DNA of 64,000 nt from Ricinus communis (GCF_019578655.1 NC_063258.1:31376802-31440801); one strand, 5' to 3'; positions 12,916 through 25,905 are shown, counted from the first letter of the stretch. The notes: a model not told the origin generated them from the sequence alone. A program made the numbers and translations.

Positions 12916-15900
12916 ACTTAATAGAAAAAATTATAAAATCACTTGTAAACTTGAATTTCATATGGCAAAATAAAATGTGTCAAAAATTAAGTATATATAT
13001 ATTAAAAATTAAAATTTCAGAAATAAATATATATAGATATATAGAAGCATTGGCCATTTTGACAAAAAGCATTAAGAGATAGATAACTTGAGTTTATTTT
13101 TATTTAATGTTTCACAAATTTAATAAATATGTATTTATAAATTTTTGAAGTTTTTAAAATTTTGTTCCTAATTCACTACCGTTCAATAATTTTTAAATTT
13201 TTTTTAAAAAAATTTGTAATAATTAATTTTTAGAGGGAATATTCATAAAAATATGTTGATCTATTATTATTCTTTATTACTTTTTATTGTTTTAATACTT
13301 ATGATTGACTGTAAATTAGAATCTTAGAGTTATAAAATACAAAGAATTTTTTGGAGGTATTCTATTTATCTTTATTATGTTTATGTTTTAAAACTTTTTT
13401 TAAAAAGAAGAAATAGAATTAGAATGCACTTTATTTAGTGGAATTCCAAAAAGCAGCCAATAAGAAGGTAGATTGTGGAGAGAAGATAGTTTAAAATTGA
13501 AATTGGGAGTATGTAATAACTTATTAGAATTGTAACGGGGAGAGAATCTTATTAAAATAATGTTATAGGATTTGACGAAATTTAGAAAGAAAAGAAAAAG
13601 AAGAAAAATGGTCCACACAACCAAATGAAAGGAAGGAATATAGGAAGAGTGTAAGGAACACCAACACCGATACCACCACTTAGCTGAATGTGGATGTGAC
13701 AGCTTATTTATTGGTTTCCTCTGTTTTTAATCAGCAATCACCTCACTAATTAGATTATGAGTGTTTAATTATTAGTTTATGGAATCTTATACCTAATTGG
13801 GGACTGGATATGAATTTTTTGATTATCCATCTCTCGTTGGACATTCTATTTTTTTTTTTTTTTTTTTTTAATTTTGTCTGTATAAACATTAATTTTGGTC
13901 TGGATATGGTTGTTATGATGTTTTTCTGTTTTGAAATAAGTCTGTCTTTTAATTATTATTTTAAGAACTCAATCCCCAACATCATAATTTGAAGTTGTAT
14001 AGATTATAGCCATTAGTAGATTATCACACAAATTTATATTTTCTAAAAAAAGAAAAAGAATGCAAGTAGTACCACCTGATAGAGTTGGAAATAATGAAAA
14101 GGATTGGAAAAGATCCTATATAAAGGCAAAAAGAGTAATAATTGTGTTAACATGTTACTACTTTATTTTTACTATGATTGATGTTTTCTTGCTTTTCTAT
14201 CCAATAATATTCTACTAATTCATTTTCTGATTCTCACTGATACTCCGCCCTTTAATCAAAATTCTCATTATTATCCACTCTCCACCGTCTATTTGCACTT
14301 CAAAACCCTCCTTTTATTTCCAAACTTACCCCTACCTTTTCAGTAATCCTTTTTTACCTTCTTTTTTTTTTAAATTATGATATGTAATTATATTTTCTTT
14401 TTATTTAAAATTCTCATTTTTTTTTTATATTTATCCATTTATTTAATATTAGAAATAAATACAACACATGCTATTTAATATTATTACGTACAACAATTAT
14501 TTTGCTGGCGACCACTTCGTAGTAGTGATTGGAAAATCTATAAATATGCTCATGCGAGTGTTTTTAGTTTTTTTTTTTTTTTTTTTTAATTATATTCAAC
14601 TATAAATTAAAAATACAACATCTAAGTTAACTTAAATAGTCTTTTATAAAAAGGAGAAATGATAATTTTTAATTCACCAAAAATTGATTTTTGAAGTAAA
14701 TATTTCTTTATAATGTAATCAAATAATAAATTGCAATTTATTTTCTTAGAAAATATTTATTTATTTTCTGAGAAATAAACATGAAATTGTACTTAGCTTT
14801 TTCTATTCTACATTAACTGTCTTTTTTCAACTTAAATTTTTTTAATTATTTAGCGTTTTTATAATATTTAATATAATATTTTATTTTATTTTATTCCTGT
14901 ATTGGAATAGATGCAATAAATTTTATAATATCTATACAAGAACAATTTAGTCTAATTTAATTAATTTTTTATAATTAAATTTATTAAATATTTTTTAATT
15001 AAAATAAACTATTAAACAATGAAAATTAGTATAGAATAAATGGGTGATGTAAAAGCCACTCTTTGTAAGGAAATAAATTTGATGGGTCGGAGGAGAATAT
15101 TGGTAAGTAAAAGGTATGGTGCTTTACACGGCGGAGCAAATGGTGGAGGCGGCGGTGGAATAAGTCAACAAGTATACTCGAAGAGGATGAATGCCTCTTA
15201 TTAAATAAAAATGTGGTCTGGTCTCCTTCGATCCCAACCCAACCCAATCTGGCACCACTCTCTATTTTGTTTACCTCTCTCAATGGCCACTACTCCCACA
15301 CTGCACAACTATACCACTTAATTACACCATCCACGTGTCCCCTTCTTTCCCATGGCATTTCTTGACATTTTTAATTACATCTATCTCACCTTTCTAAATT
15401 AATACGATCGACGGTTAAATAGTGGCCTCCAGAATTCAGGAATAGCAATGTAACAAGGTACGCCTTCACCTTCTCTACCCCGTTAAGGATTGGCATAGAT
15501 ATAGAATATAAGATATTTTTTTAAGTAGAATATTAATATTCACTATATTTATTTTATATTAAAAATATATTTTAATTAATTTTTTAGATATATTTATTTT
15601 AATATTTTAACTATTATTAAATAAAATTTTTAAAAATAAAGTTTAGATTTAAATTTTATGAGACAGGAACATAGTGGAATGATTTAAGCTCGTTCATACC
15701 CCGTCTTTGCCCCATTTAGATCGCGTTATAAGTTTATTTACAGATATGAAATAAATTGTCATTTTTTACCTGAACTTGTAGCTCATATCAAATAAGTCTA
15801 AATTTAATTATTTTAATAAATAAACTTCTATTTAAGATCAAATATATTTAAATTCTAAAAGAAATCATAAGTATGTCTATTATACTTTTTATTTTAAAAT

Positions 15901-16027
15901 ATTAAATAAATGAAATTTGAATACATATTAATTTTTAACATTAAAAATTATTAAAAATTAATTTTTATTTTATTGAAAATCGAAATTAACAATTGTTGTC
16001 ACTATTTCATTACTATTGCGGATTTTG
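12916..16027. other. AT-rich intergenic DNA, no supported gene
   Basis: Poly-A/T runs and simple sequence. A GC-richer interval at about 15050-15310 contains only a short ORF (15026-15283, minus) without recognisable features. Nothing else is supported. Confidence 0.6.
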
Positions 16028-16032
16028 CCAAA

Positions 16033-16717
16033 TGATATCTATCAATATGTACTCGTAAGTATATGAACTGTTCTTATAGTAAGAATAATTTTATTACAAT
16101 ATTGATTTCACAAAGAACTATATACCATGTATTTTGAAGACTATCTATCATACAAAAATGCTAAAAACAAATCTAAATATTGTAAATCAAATTTTCAAAA
16201 AGAGAAATATAAAATAAATATAATACACTATAAAATAGATATGCAATGATTATGATATATGAAAACTTTATGATTTAGCCTAGTCATTTACTAGTAATCC
16301 CTTTATTTTACTTTAAGCCTATATCTAATGAATGAGATGGTGATAGCATTTTCCTTTAGCCACCTAAACTAATGATGTAACTAAAGTCTCTTGTACCAAC
16401 ATAGATTAAAGTAAAGATTGTGTATCTAATACATTCAACTTAGATATTTTCATAACAAGTATTATTATTAAATTGATATGATGGTCAACTAACAACAATA
16501 ATTGAAACTAATAAGAATATGAAGGTAAAGAAATCATTCATCAAATAAATCAATAACAATATTCGTGCATAGTAAAAAGACTAAACTAAATACTTAAGGA
16601 ATTAGCCTGACATTTAATCCAATAATCATTGTAATTAAATAGAAAGACCTAAAAATAATAAATTAAAAGTTTCCTTTAGATTCAAAATCTTTCAAGTAGG
16701 AAGGTGATTGATCCTTA
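16033..16717 (-). mobile_element. Older solo LTR, left fragment
   Basis: Starts TGATATC and follows the younger LTR at 16718 base by base with many substitutions, for example TGTACTCGTAAGT against AGTACTCGCAAGT. It is interrupted at CCTTA (16713-16717), the target site of the younger element, and continues at 23938-24492. The left edge is flanked by CCAAA (16028-16032), repeated just after the right fragment. Confidence 0.9.
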
Positions 16718-17994
16718 TGATATGTCTTTTTTAGTACTCGCAAGTGCACGAACCGTTCCTATAGTAAGGGTAAGTTCACCACGAGGTCGATCTCTCAAAG
16801 AACTATGAGACCACTTATTATAAAGACTAATTATCAACACAAAACAACAAAAGTAAATCTAAACACTCTAAATCGTATGTTGAGAGGATAATGGTCATAA
16901 AGTAAAGTAACTAAACAATAAATAAATATGCAATGCAAATGCAAATGCTTATGATCTAAAACTATATGCTAAAAGTAATATTTAATCTAGCCATTTACTT
17001 AGTAATCTCTTTGTTTTATTTTAAGCCTAGATCTAATGAATGAGATGGTGATGTGCCTTTTCCCTAAATCACTCAAGCTAATGATACAACTTAGGTTTCT
17101 TATACCAACATAGATTAAAGTAAAGATGATGTTTCTAATACTTTTAAACCTAAAGATTTTCATAACAATTACTATTGCTAAATTAATATGATGGTTAACT
17201 AACAATAATAACTGAAACTAATAAATATATGAAGGTAAAGAAATCATTCATTAAATAAATAAATAACAAGGTTCATACAAAAGTAGAAAGACTAAACTAA
17301 ACTCTTATGAAAACTAGCCTAACTTATTTAACCCAATGATTATGGTATTAAATAGAAAGACAAAAAATAAGAAAATAAAAAGCTCCCTCAAGATCCAAAA
17401 TTTCTTCAAGTAGGAAGAAGATTGGTCCTCAGTCTCCACTTTTTGAAAAGCTCCTTAGATCCTAAAAGAACAATGAAAACTAAAACTAAAGTGTTTATGA
17501 AGAACTGTAGAGAATTATGGAGAGAATAATGGTGGCAGGTGTAGAGAGCAGGTAGGAGAAAACTCCCCTCCTACTTTCTTCTTCCTTGCAGAGATTTATA
17601 TAGAGGAGAGTCCTCCTCTAAATAAATCTCTCTAGAGATGAGTATACTAATATAAGTCTATCTAAGAGATAAGACTTAAAGTATCTTAATCTCCACCAAA
17701 TATTATTCCATAAATAACTCTTAATATAAATCCTAATAATTATACAAAATGACTAAAATATCCCCTGGGCCTTATAATTAGCAGTCCATGCGTCTTAATC
17801 TTGGGCCTTGACATGAATATTCCCATTAAGCTTCTTTTAGCTCCATATTTTCCTCTTTTTTGCTAATATTTCTGAAAATAGACAATTAAGCTTAAGTGAG
17901 GCAAAATCACATATTTTCACCATTTTATATGTAGAAATATATCATTAAACCTTTAAAATACCCTTAAATATCTATACATAATTTGGACCGATCA
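16718..17994 (-). repeat. 3' LTR of the younger element
   Basis: Direct repeat of 22654-23932. The short ORF 16999-17205 recurs almost unchanged at 22936-23142 simply because both are LTR copies. Confidence 0.95.
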
Positions 17995-18010
17995 AATACC
18001 CCCACATTTA
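17995..18010 (-). other. Polypurine tract of the younger element
   Basis: On the minus strand the sequence AAATGTGGGGGTATT abuts the 3' LTR (TGATCGG...). It is preceded by TTGAGGACAAG, a combination common just upstream of the 3' LTR in plant Athila/Tat elements. Confidence 0.75.
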
Positions 18011-19432
18011 AACTTTTACTTGTCCTCAAGTAAATAGCAACTGAGAATTAACTTTTGCAAAAATCATGAAAAATATCCCTACTCAGCTTAAAGATATTAT
18101 TCAAAAGAATCTCACTAATGCAAAGATCATGTCAATCTAAGAACATTTGAGTCATAATAATTTTCTTTAAAAATATAAACTCAATCATTGTTAATCAAAA
18201 GACTCAAGCATCCAATCCTTCACACCTATTTCACAACAAATAGTTTAACTCATCTTCAAAGGATACAACTATGATGCATAATCCAAATTATCATAACCCT
18301 ATTCAAAAAGGCAAAACCTTCATTCAAAAATAAGAGATCAATAGGCATTTATTACTTGCTTTTGAAGCTCTTAAACTTTTTCTTTTCTTTTCTTTATACC
18401 CCTTGGATTTTAATTTTTGATACTTGGGGTACTTCTTTTTTTCTTGAGATGTTATGCCTTTTTATGCAAATACAAACATGGAAAATGAATGTACTTGGTT
18501 ACTCAATAAAATATACAGCAAGATGCTTTGCATACTCATAATCTTAATCGCCTTTTTACGCGAAAATCGATATTGGTCATGAAAATCCCCGGTTACTAAG
18601 CAACTAAAATTAGCGGAATAGAGTTATTAAACTTAGAGCTTTAAACTTGCCCATATCATATCTCACAAACTTAGGCAAGCCAATTTAATAACAAGGAAAT
18701 CATAATCTAAATCATACACTTCTAATCATACCCATGTCGAATGTTACTAAACTATTCATCATGTTCATATACAAAAGATGAACACTTGATCATTTAAGTG
18801 CAAATAACTCATGAGTTTATATTTATACATGTTAAAAACTAACTCAAGAGTTCAAAAATCTTAACATAATAACATTCTTTCATTGACTCTTATATAGAAT
18901 AATAAGAAAAAGCTGAGTGGAAAAATTTAAAATTTTACAAAAGATTAATCAAAATTGCTAATTCTCATGGCATATGACGTATAAAGTTAATCGAAGAAAT
19001 ATTCTATTTCTCTCCCCCACACTTAAATTTGACATTGCCCTCAATGTCATTGTATATAGAAAAATAAAGAACAAAAAGAGAGAAAAAAGATAGAATACTC
19101 CCCTGGAATTTTGCAATGCATAGTAAGCCATGAACTTGAATTCCAATCTCCACCATCCAAACCTTAGAAGCACCCATCATTGATAATTATAAAAGAAATA
19201 AAGAAATAAAAATTTAAAAATAATAAATTATCCTAAACATACAAAAAAGATTAAATCCTAAGATAATTAAAAGTTAGGTCCTAATAAATAAATATGACTA
19301 TTTATGTGGAGGAAATAGATATATATTTAATTTTAAAAGAAATTATTTTAACTAAAAATAATTCATAATTAATCTCAATTTCTTGGATTTAATTATTTTA
19401 ATTTTTGCTCAAATTTTTTTCTTTTTTTTCAC

Positions 19433-19640
19433 GCCAATGCATGTTGCGTCGTTAGCATTGCGCTGCCTACATCATGCGGGCCGTGCGTCGCCTGCCTTTG
19501 CGACATGTGGCATGCTCGCCTTCCACGCCTCGCGGCAGACGTAGGCTGCCGTGGCTTCCTCGTGGGCGTCCCCAACCCGCGGGCTTGCTGCGGGCCCGTG
19601 TTGTCTCTACCGCCACGGGCCCGTGTGAAAATTCGTTCGC
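19433..19640. other. GC-rich palindromic segment inside the retrotransposon
   Basis: About 200 bp with far higher GC than anything nearby. It carries the perfect palindrome CACGGGCCCGTG (19614-19625), CGGGCCCG (19591-19598) and CGCGGG/CCCGCG words. It sits between the protease ORF and the 3' LTR, where pol should end. The plus-strand ORF across it (19474-19734) is a by-product of composition. Confidence 0.7.
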
Positions 19641-19907
19641 AACATGGCTCGCTAAATTTTTTTTTTTGGTTGGAGCTTTAATTGCTTCTCATGGAGACAT
19701 ATTGCCTTTTTGGGGATCAAATACAAGCCTATAAGATATACATAAAATAAATAAAAAATAGAAAAATAGAAAAATAAAAAATAAAAAATAAATTTAAAAA
19801 ATTTAAAAATTTTGTTAAAAAGATAATAATAATAATAACTTAAATGCATAAAAATAAAAATACAATTGCTAAGTTTATTGTCTATAGCTAGACATTCCTG
19901 ATTATGC

Positions 19908-21167
19908 TCATGGTGGGCGTTCATCCGCGCACTCCACATCTTCGTCATAAGTCATTCCTTTTAAGTATGGCTTTATACTTTTAATGCAAACATCTAAAGT
20001 ATCACGAAAACTCTTGTCAATTAAGAATGGAATATCATCATATAATTGTTCATAAACAAGAGAATCTAAATAATTATATGAACACTTATCAATAGTAGAT
20101 TTAGGAGATAAAGTTAGAAAATCAAACACTTTAAATTCCACAGTTTCTCCTAAAACTGTCATGGTAAGTTTTCCATCATGCATATCAATCATAGTTCTAG
20201 TAGTTGCCATGAAAGGTCTACCAAGGAGTATGATTTGCTCTTTATCCCTTGCTGGTGTGTTTTCCATGTCAAGTACTACAAAATCAACTGGAATTATTAA
20301 CTTACCTACTTGTACTAGCAAGTCTTCCACTATACTTCTAGGATATTTTATCGACCTGTCTGCAAATTGAAGAGACATAGTGGTAGGCTTCAACTCTCCC
20401 AAGCCAAGTAGTTCATACATCAAATACGGCATCAAGTTGATGCTTGCTCCCAAATCTAACATGACTTTTGTATCCTTTTTGTCACCTATTGTAATATTAA
20501 TGGTGAAGCTACCAAGATCCTTCATCTTAAGTGGCAATTGATGTTGAAGCATTACACTTGCTACTTGTACTTTTTTGTTGTTCGCATATCGCCTTTTGTT
20601 GGTGTTTAACTCTTCAAAGAATTTTACATAAGCTGGTTTATTCCTGATAACATCCAACAAAGGTAAGTTAGTATTAACTTCAGAGAGCATTTCAATACTT
20701 TCAAAAAAAAATTCATCATTTTTGCTCTCTTTGGGTTGGTTTAGAAAAGGAATAGGGGGTCTATAAGGCTGAGCTGCCTTATGAAATTCAGATCCAGAAA
20801 ATGCTTCCTTTTCTTTATTCTCCAGCCTAAGATTAGGCTCTACTTTTTCTTCCTTTTGTATGCTTTCCTCATTGCTTTGCACTAATCCATCATTTTTAGA
20901 TGTACCTGTATAAGAAGAAAAATTCCTTTCAGTTTCCATAGTAATATTATCGACAACCTCACCTCTTCTAATAGTAGTAATGGAATTGGCTTGTTCAGGT
21001 TGATTTGATAGTTCCTCTTTATTGAGTTCTTCAACAATTTGTTCCATTTGAGCTTCTAAACATTTTAGTGAAGCCTCAATGAAATCTGTCTTTTTCTCAT
21101 TTCTCTCCATCCTATCATGAAAAGCCATCATAAATGATTGAAGTGTTTCTTCCAAACTTGGCTTCAT
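19908..21167 (-). pseudogene. Retroelement gag C-terminal/protease ORF
   Basis: 419 codons. The first ~75 residues form a charged coiled-coil-like stretch as in the gag C-terminus of Athila-type elements. Residues ~220-330 are a retropepsin-like domain with the D-x-G motif in DLGASINLMP and the downstream ILLGRPF, typical of plant Ty3/gypsy proteases. The ORF ends about 65 residues after the protease without entering a reverse transcriptase. It is separated from the upstream gag part by stops and is probably inactive. Confidence 0.8.
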
Positions 21168-21169
21168 TT

Positions 21170-22412
21170 ATTCATTAGATCGAAGAGCGCCGAGGATTTA
21201 TGCTTGTGGGCTAGGGTGAATATTGCAGACCAGCGGATCTGGTGGTCGACAATCGTTCGGACTTGGTAAAGGTTGTCGCATTGTTCTTGATCTTGAAAGA
21301 AAGGATTGGAGTCCCTTTGGAATTAAGAATATTGGTCTTGGTAATAAGGTTGATTTTGACTTCTCGATAACTGTGGTGGGTTTTGGTCATTATATTTTCA
21401 AGAAAAAATTGGATGGTTTCTCCAACGTGTATTATATGTGTTGGAATAAGGGTCATTCACAGGATGCATGGGTTGGTAAGAATCCATCAAATTTGTTTGG
21501 TCATACATATTTCTTTTGTAATTATCAAAAGATGAACAAACATTAGCACTATAACCATAAATACCACATACCTCATTATTTGGTGAGTTTTTTTTATTGA
21601 AGTAAGCATATTAACTTGCTTAGTCAATTCAGTTAATTGCATGACCATCTCACTATTAGCTACCACTTCATTTACTTCTATTCTCTTTGTCCTCACACTC
21701 TTTTGTCGAGAATTGGCTCCTAACATCTCAAAGATGTTATAAACCTCATCAAGTATCCTTTCTAACATAGCACCCCCAACTGCATTATCAACCATACATT
21801 GATATTGGTGTGTCAACCCATCATAAAATGATTGGTTAGTTATTGGGAGTAGGAATCCATGGTGTGAGCATTGCAATAAAAGTGATTTGAAGCGATCCCA
21901 TGCTTCATGAAAAGATTCAGCATTTTCTTGATAAAAATTAAAAATCTCACCTCTTAATTCTTTGGTCTTTTGCTGTGAGTAAAATCTACTCATAAACTTT
22001 TGATAATTTCATTCCAATTTCTCAAAGAATTAGGAGGCAAGGTCATTAACCAAGCCTTTGCTCTTTCTTTCAATGAATAAGGGAAACACCTCATTCTTAG
22101 TTGATCCTCATTAAGTCCAAATAATGGGAAAGTATGAACTATGAAATAAAATTCTCTAATGAATGTTAATGCATCCTCACTAGGCATACCGTAAAATGAA
22201 GGAAGCATATTAAAATGAATGCTCTTAAGTTCATAATTCCTAGATGTATCACTTAGAACTATGCATGAAGTAGTGTTACCAATTGTAGACATTGCATAAT
22301 CTTTCATAGTCATTCGCCTTTCAGCTCCTACTTCTCTTGGTGGGTTTGCCATGATATTAACTTCTTCTGTTGATTCTTCTTCTAGTTGTTTCCTGCTAAG
22401 CATACAAAACAA
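21170..22412 (-). pseudogene. Retroelement gag, broken
   Basis: The minus-strand reading begins near 22352 (MANPPREVGAERR...) and shows the plant retrotransposon gag domain, including FPLFGLNEDQLRMRCFPYSL and AKAWL. A one-base frame change near 21990 moves the reading into the overlapping ORF 21993-21487. In 21486-21170 the gag tail is still visible (NTYNTRWRNHP) but is interrupted by several stops. Described as seen; no repaired reading is given. Confidence 0.85.
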
Positions 22413-22629
22413 AAGAAAATTTCAGATTAAAAAATAAAATTTTACAAATAAAATTTACAAACAAAACAAAAACACATAAATAAAACAAATCATAAAACAC
22501 AAAACACAAAACACAAAACAAACAAATAAAATAAAAACACATAAACAAAATAAATCACAAAACACAAAACAAACTAACAAACACAAGATACTTTTGATAA
22601 TCAATCAATATAATAAATTTGGACACAGT

Positions 22630-22647
22630 TCCCCGGCAACGGCGCCA
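22630..22647 (-). other. Primer binding site (tRNA-Asp)
   Basis: TCCCCGGCAACGGCGCCA on the plus strand equals the 3' end of plant cytosolic tRNA-Asp including CCA, so its complement on the element's sense strand is the primer site. It is 6 bp from the 5' LTR. This is not a tRNA gene. Confidence 0.9.
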
Positions 22648-22653
22648 AAAACT

Positions 22654-23932
22654 TGATATATCTTTTTTAGTACTCGCAAGTGCACAAACCGTTCCTATAG
22701 TAAGGGTAAGTTCACCACGAGGTCGATCTCTCAAGGAACTATGAGACCACTTATTATAAAGACTAATTATCAACACAAAACAACAAAAGTAAATCTAAAC
22801 ACTCTAAATCGTATGTTTGAGAGGATAATGGTAATAAAGTAAAGTAACTAAACAATAAATAAATATGCAATGCAAATGCAAATGCTTATGATCTAAAACT
22901 ATATGCTAAAAATAGTATTTAATCTAGCCATTTACTTAGTAATCTCCTTGTTTTATTTTAAGCCTAAATCTAATGAATGAGATGGTGATGTGCCTTTTTC
23001 CTAAATCACTCAAGCTAATGATACAACTTAGGTTTCTTATACCAACATAGATTAAAGTAAAGATGATGTTTCTAATACTTTTAAACCTAAAGATTTTCAT
23101 AACAATTACTATTGCTAAATTAATATGATGGTTAACTAACAATAATAACTGAAACTAATAAAGATATGAAGGTAAAGAAATCATTCATTAAATAAATAAA
23201 TAACAAGGTTCATACAAAAGTAGAAAGACTAAACTAAACTCTTATGAAAACTAGCCTAACTTATTTAACCCAATGATTATGGTATTAAATAGAAAGACAA
23301 AAAATAAGAAAGTAAAAAGCTCCCTCAAGATCCAGAATTTCTTCAAGTAGGAAGAAGATTGGTCCTCAGTCTCCACTTTTTGAAAAGCTCCTTAGATCCT
23401 AAAAGAACAATGAAAACTAAAACTAAAGTGTTTATGAAGAACTGTAGAGAATTATGGAGAGAATAATGGTGGCAGGTGTAGAGAGCAGGTAGGAGAAAAC
23501 TCCCTTCCTACTTTCTTCTTCCTTGCAGAGATTTATATAGAGGAGAGTCCTCCTCTAAATAAATCTCTCTAGAGATGAGTATACTAATATAAGTCTATCT
23601 AAGAGATAAGACTTAAAGTATCTTAATCTCCACCAAATATTATTCCATAAATAACTCTTAATATAAATTCTAATAATTATACAAAATGACTAAAATATCC
23701 CTTGGGCCTTATAATTAGCAGTCCATGCGTCTTAATCTTGGGCCTTGATACGAATATGTCCCATTAAGCTTCTTTTAGCTCCATATTTTCCTCTTTTTTG
23801 CTAATATTTCTGAAAATAGACAATTAAGCTTAAGTGAGGCAAAAGCACATATTTTCACCATTTTATATATAGAAATATATCATTAAACTTTTAAAATACC
23901 CTTAAATATCTATCCATAATTTGGACCGATCA
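22654..23932 (-). repeat. 5' LTR of the younger element
   Basis: Direct repeat of 16718-17994, TG...CA termini, followed by the target duplication CCTTA at 23933-23937. Confidence 0.95.
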
Positions 23933-23937
23933 CCTTA

Positions 23938-24492
23938 CTCTCAACTGCTTCATAGCTTTTTAAATCTTAAAAGAATAATGTAAACTAAATTAAAAATATT
24001 TATGAAAGATGAACTGTAGTGAATTGCAGAAAGAGGAATAATGAAAAAATGCAGATTGAATGAATATTTTCTAGTTGTGTAAATGGTTTCCACTGCTTGT
24101 AGAGATTCATTTTGCGGAATTATCCTCCAAAACTTCCAAAAATTACTTCTACAACTCTTAACTATCATAATTAAATAGATAACTGATAATAGTTCATAAT
24201 TATATAAAATACTTAATTTATTCCCCTTTCGAGCATTAATATATTCGGCTAGACTTGTAAAATTAGTAGTTTATGCGTTCTTAATTCTAGATCTTAGCAG
24301 CAGCAACAATTCTATTTAAGCCCATTTGTGAATATTTAGCTCATATTTTTCTTTTTAGCTATTAATACGTGAAATTGGATAACAAAATTAAAATGAGATA
24401 ATAAACACATATTTTTATATATTATATATAAAAAAATATATAATTAAAGCACTAAAAGACCCTAAATATATATACATAATATGAACCTATCA
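23938..24492 (-). mobile_element. Older solo LTR, right fragment
   Basis: Continues the LTR homology broken at 16717 (for example GAACTGTAGTGAATT against GAACTGTAGAGAATT) and ends CCTATCA. It is followed by CCAAA at 24493-24497, the same 5 bp that precede the left fragment. Together the two fragments make about 1.24 kb, one LTR length, so this is a solo LTR. Confidence 0.9.
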
Positions 24493-25509
24493 CCAAACCA
24501 TCATCAACAATGTGCCATTAATTTCATCAAATTTAATGGAACTTTGGATCTATTTCTTTAAATAGAAGTTATAGATTAATTTGCTAATATAATTAAAATT
24601 TGACTCATTTGCTTCGAAATACAAGTTTGAAGGAGTATTTAATCCTTTAGTTAAATTAATACGGGTACCCATTCAATTTTAATAGATTATTTTTCTATAT
24701 TGTTCTGTAAAAAACATAAGTCCCTATTTAGTTGTTAATTTAATTATTAAAGTCTTTATTAATTAACATAAATATGAAAACATATAATTAATATATAATT
24801 AATTAATTTTATAATTGCAAATTAGTACTGTACAAAGTTTTTAAATTTTAATATATAATTTTTTTATTTAAATTTCAAAAATTATAAATAAATTTTTAAT
24901 TCTATAAATATTGAATTATCGGGCATTGTATTAAAAGAATTTGTTAAAAATATTTTAATAAAAGAATAGTTAAGAAGTAGTACTAAATAAGAAAGAAAAC
25001 TAAATATAATTTCTTGTTTGGATTTTAATATAATTTCTTTCTCCTCGTTAGATTGTGACCTTAAGGTATTGACACGAAGTTGAATTAAAACAAACACAAG
25101 GCCATGAAACTTCTTAGATTTGTTTTCTTATCATTTTGCTTTTGAATTTGAATGTACAAATCAATTTATTATCTGTGCTGCCCATGTCTCGAAAGTGAAC
25201 ATCTTCCTATCAGAAAAAGGATTATAGAGACTCTTAATTTAATACATTTTCTATCTTTTGAATATGAAAAACAAATTTTTTAAATTGAATATGGAATAAA
25301 ATTCTTGATTTTTTTATACCTTATTGAAATCTATATATATTAATTTTTGAAAAATAAATTTTTTTGATATATATGTTTAATTTCTGATAAATAAAATATT
25401 TATTTTGACTTGTATATTTATTGGTGAAATATGAAATTTAAGCTTATGTGTAATTTTTTAGTTTTTTTATTAATTTGTTGATTCATAAGTTACATTCTTA
25501 ATTAAACGC

Positions 25510-25905
25510 TCATTATAATTCTAAAAAATAGTATATTAATTGTATTTTAATATTATATTGACTAATAAATTAATTTTTTAGTTGGATGATAATTTCAATT
25601 TAAAAAATAACATCTAAAATTATATATTTAATATTATATTCAATAATAATTTTTTTTAATTATATAATAAATTCTTAATTCTAAAAATAATAGAATCAAC
25701 TATATTAATATATTAATTTATATAATATTAAAATTAAATAATAGATAATTTTTATATTATCACATTAATAAAATTTTAAAATCTCAAAAATTTGAAGAGA
25801 TTTAAAAATAGTTAGTTTACTATTATTTTTAAAATTTTATAAATTAATATTAATATTAAAAATTTTATTAAAATATATCTATCAATTTAATTTTATAATT
25901 AAAAT
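25510..25905 (-). repeat. AT-rich dispersed element, copy 2 (inverted relative to copy 1)
   Basis: The reverse complement of this block aligns with 12480-12915 over most of its length. Just outside its right end is ACTCACGTGCGGGTAA (25914-25929), a GC-rich patch that may mark the element terminus. Confidence 0.5.

Larger units (their letters stand above)
16718..23932 (-). mobile_element. Ty3/gypsy-type LTR retrotransposon, non-autonomous (gag-protease only)
   Basis: A 7,215-bp element in minus orientation. Two LTRs (16718-17994, 1,277 bp; 22654-23932, 1,279 bp) begin TG and end CA and differ at roughly 25 positions by eye. The 5-bp target duplication CCTTA lies at 16713-16717 and 23933-23937. 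The primer binding site matches the 3' end of tRNA-Asp, a hallmark of the Athila/Tat branch of plant Ty3/gypsy elements. Going 5' to 3' on the minus strand: 5' LTR, primer site, broken gag (22412-21170), protease region (21167-19908), a GC-rich palindromic segment (19640-19433), a G-run motif near 19020, polypurine tract, 3' LTR. No reverse transcriptase, RNase H or integrase is present; only about 1.9 kb lies between the protease ORF and the 3' LTR. Confidence 0.95.

Noticed and set aside
16999..17205. 68-aa ORF repeated almost identically at 22936-23142
   Set aside because: The repetition reflects the two LTR copies, not selection on a protein.
19474..19734. 86-aa Arg/Pro-rich plus-strand ORF
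   Set aside because: By-product of the GC-rich palindromic segment and antisense to the retrotransposon.
21223..21546. 107-aa plus-strand ORF
   Set aside because: Antisense to the degraded gag tail, whose motif NTYNTRWRNHP is readable on the minus strand.
22630..22647. Apparent tRNA-Asp fragment
   Set aside because: Only the 18-nt 3' end is present and it sits 6 bp from an LTR, so it is a primer binding site, not a tRNA gene.
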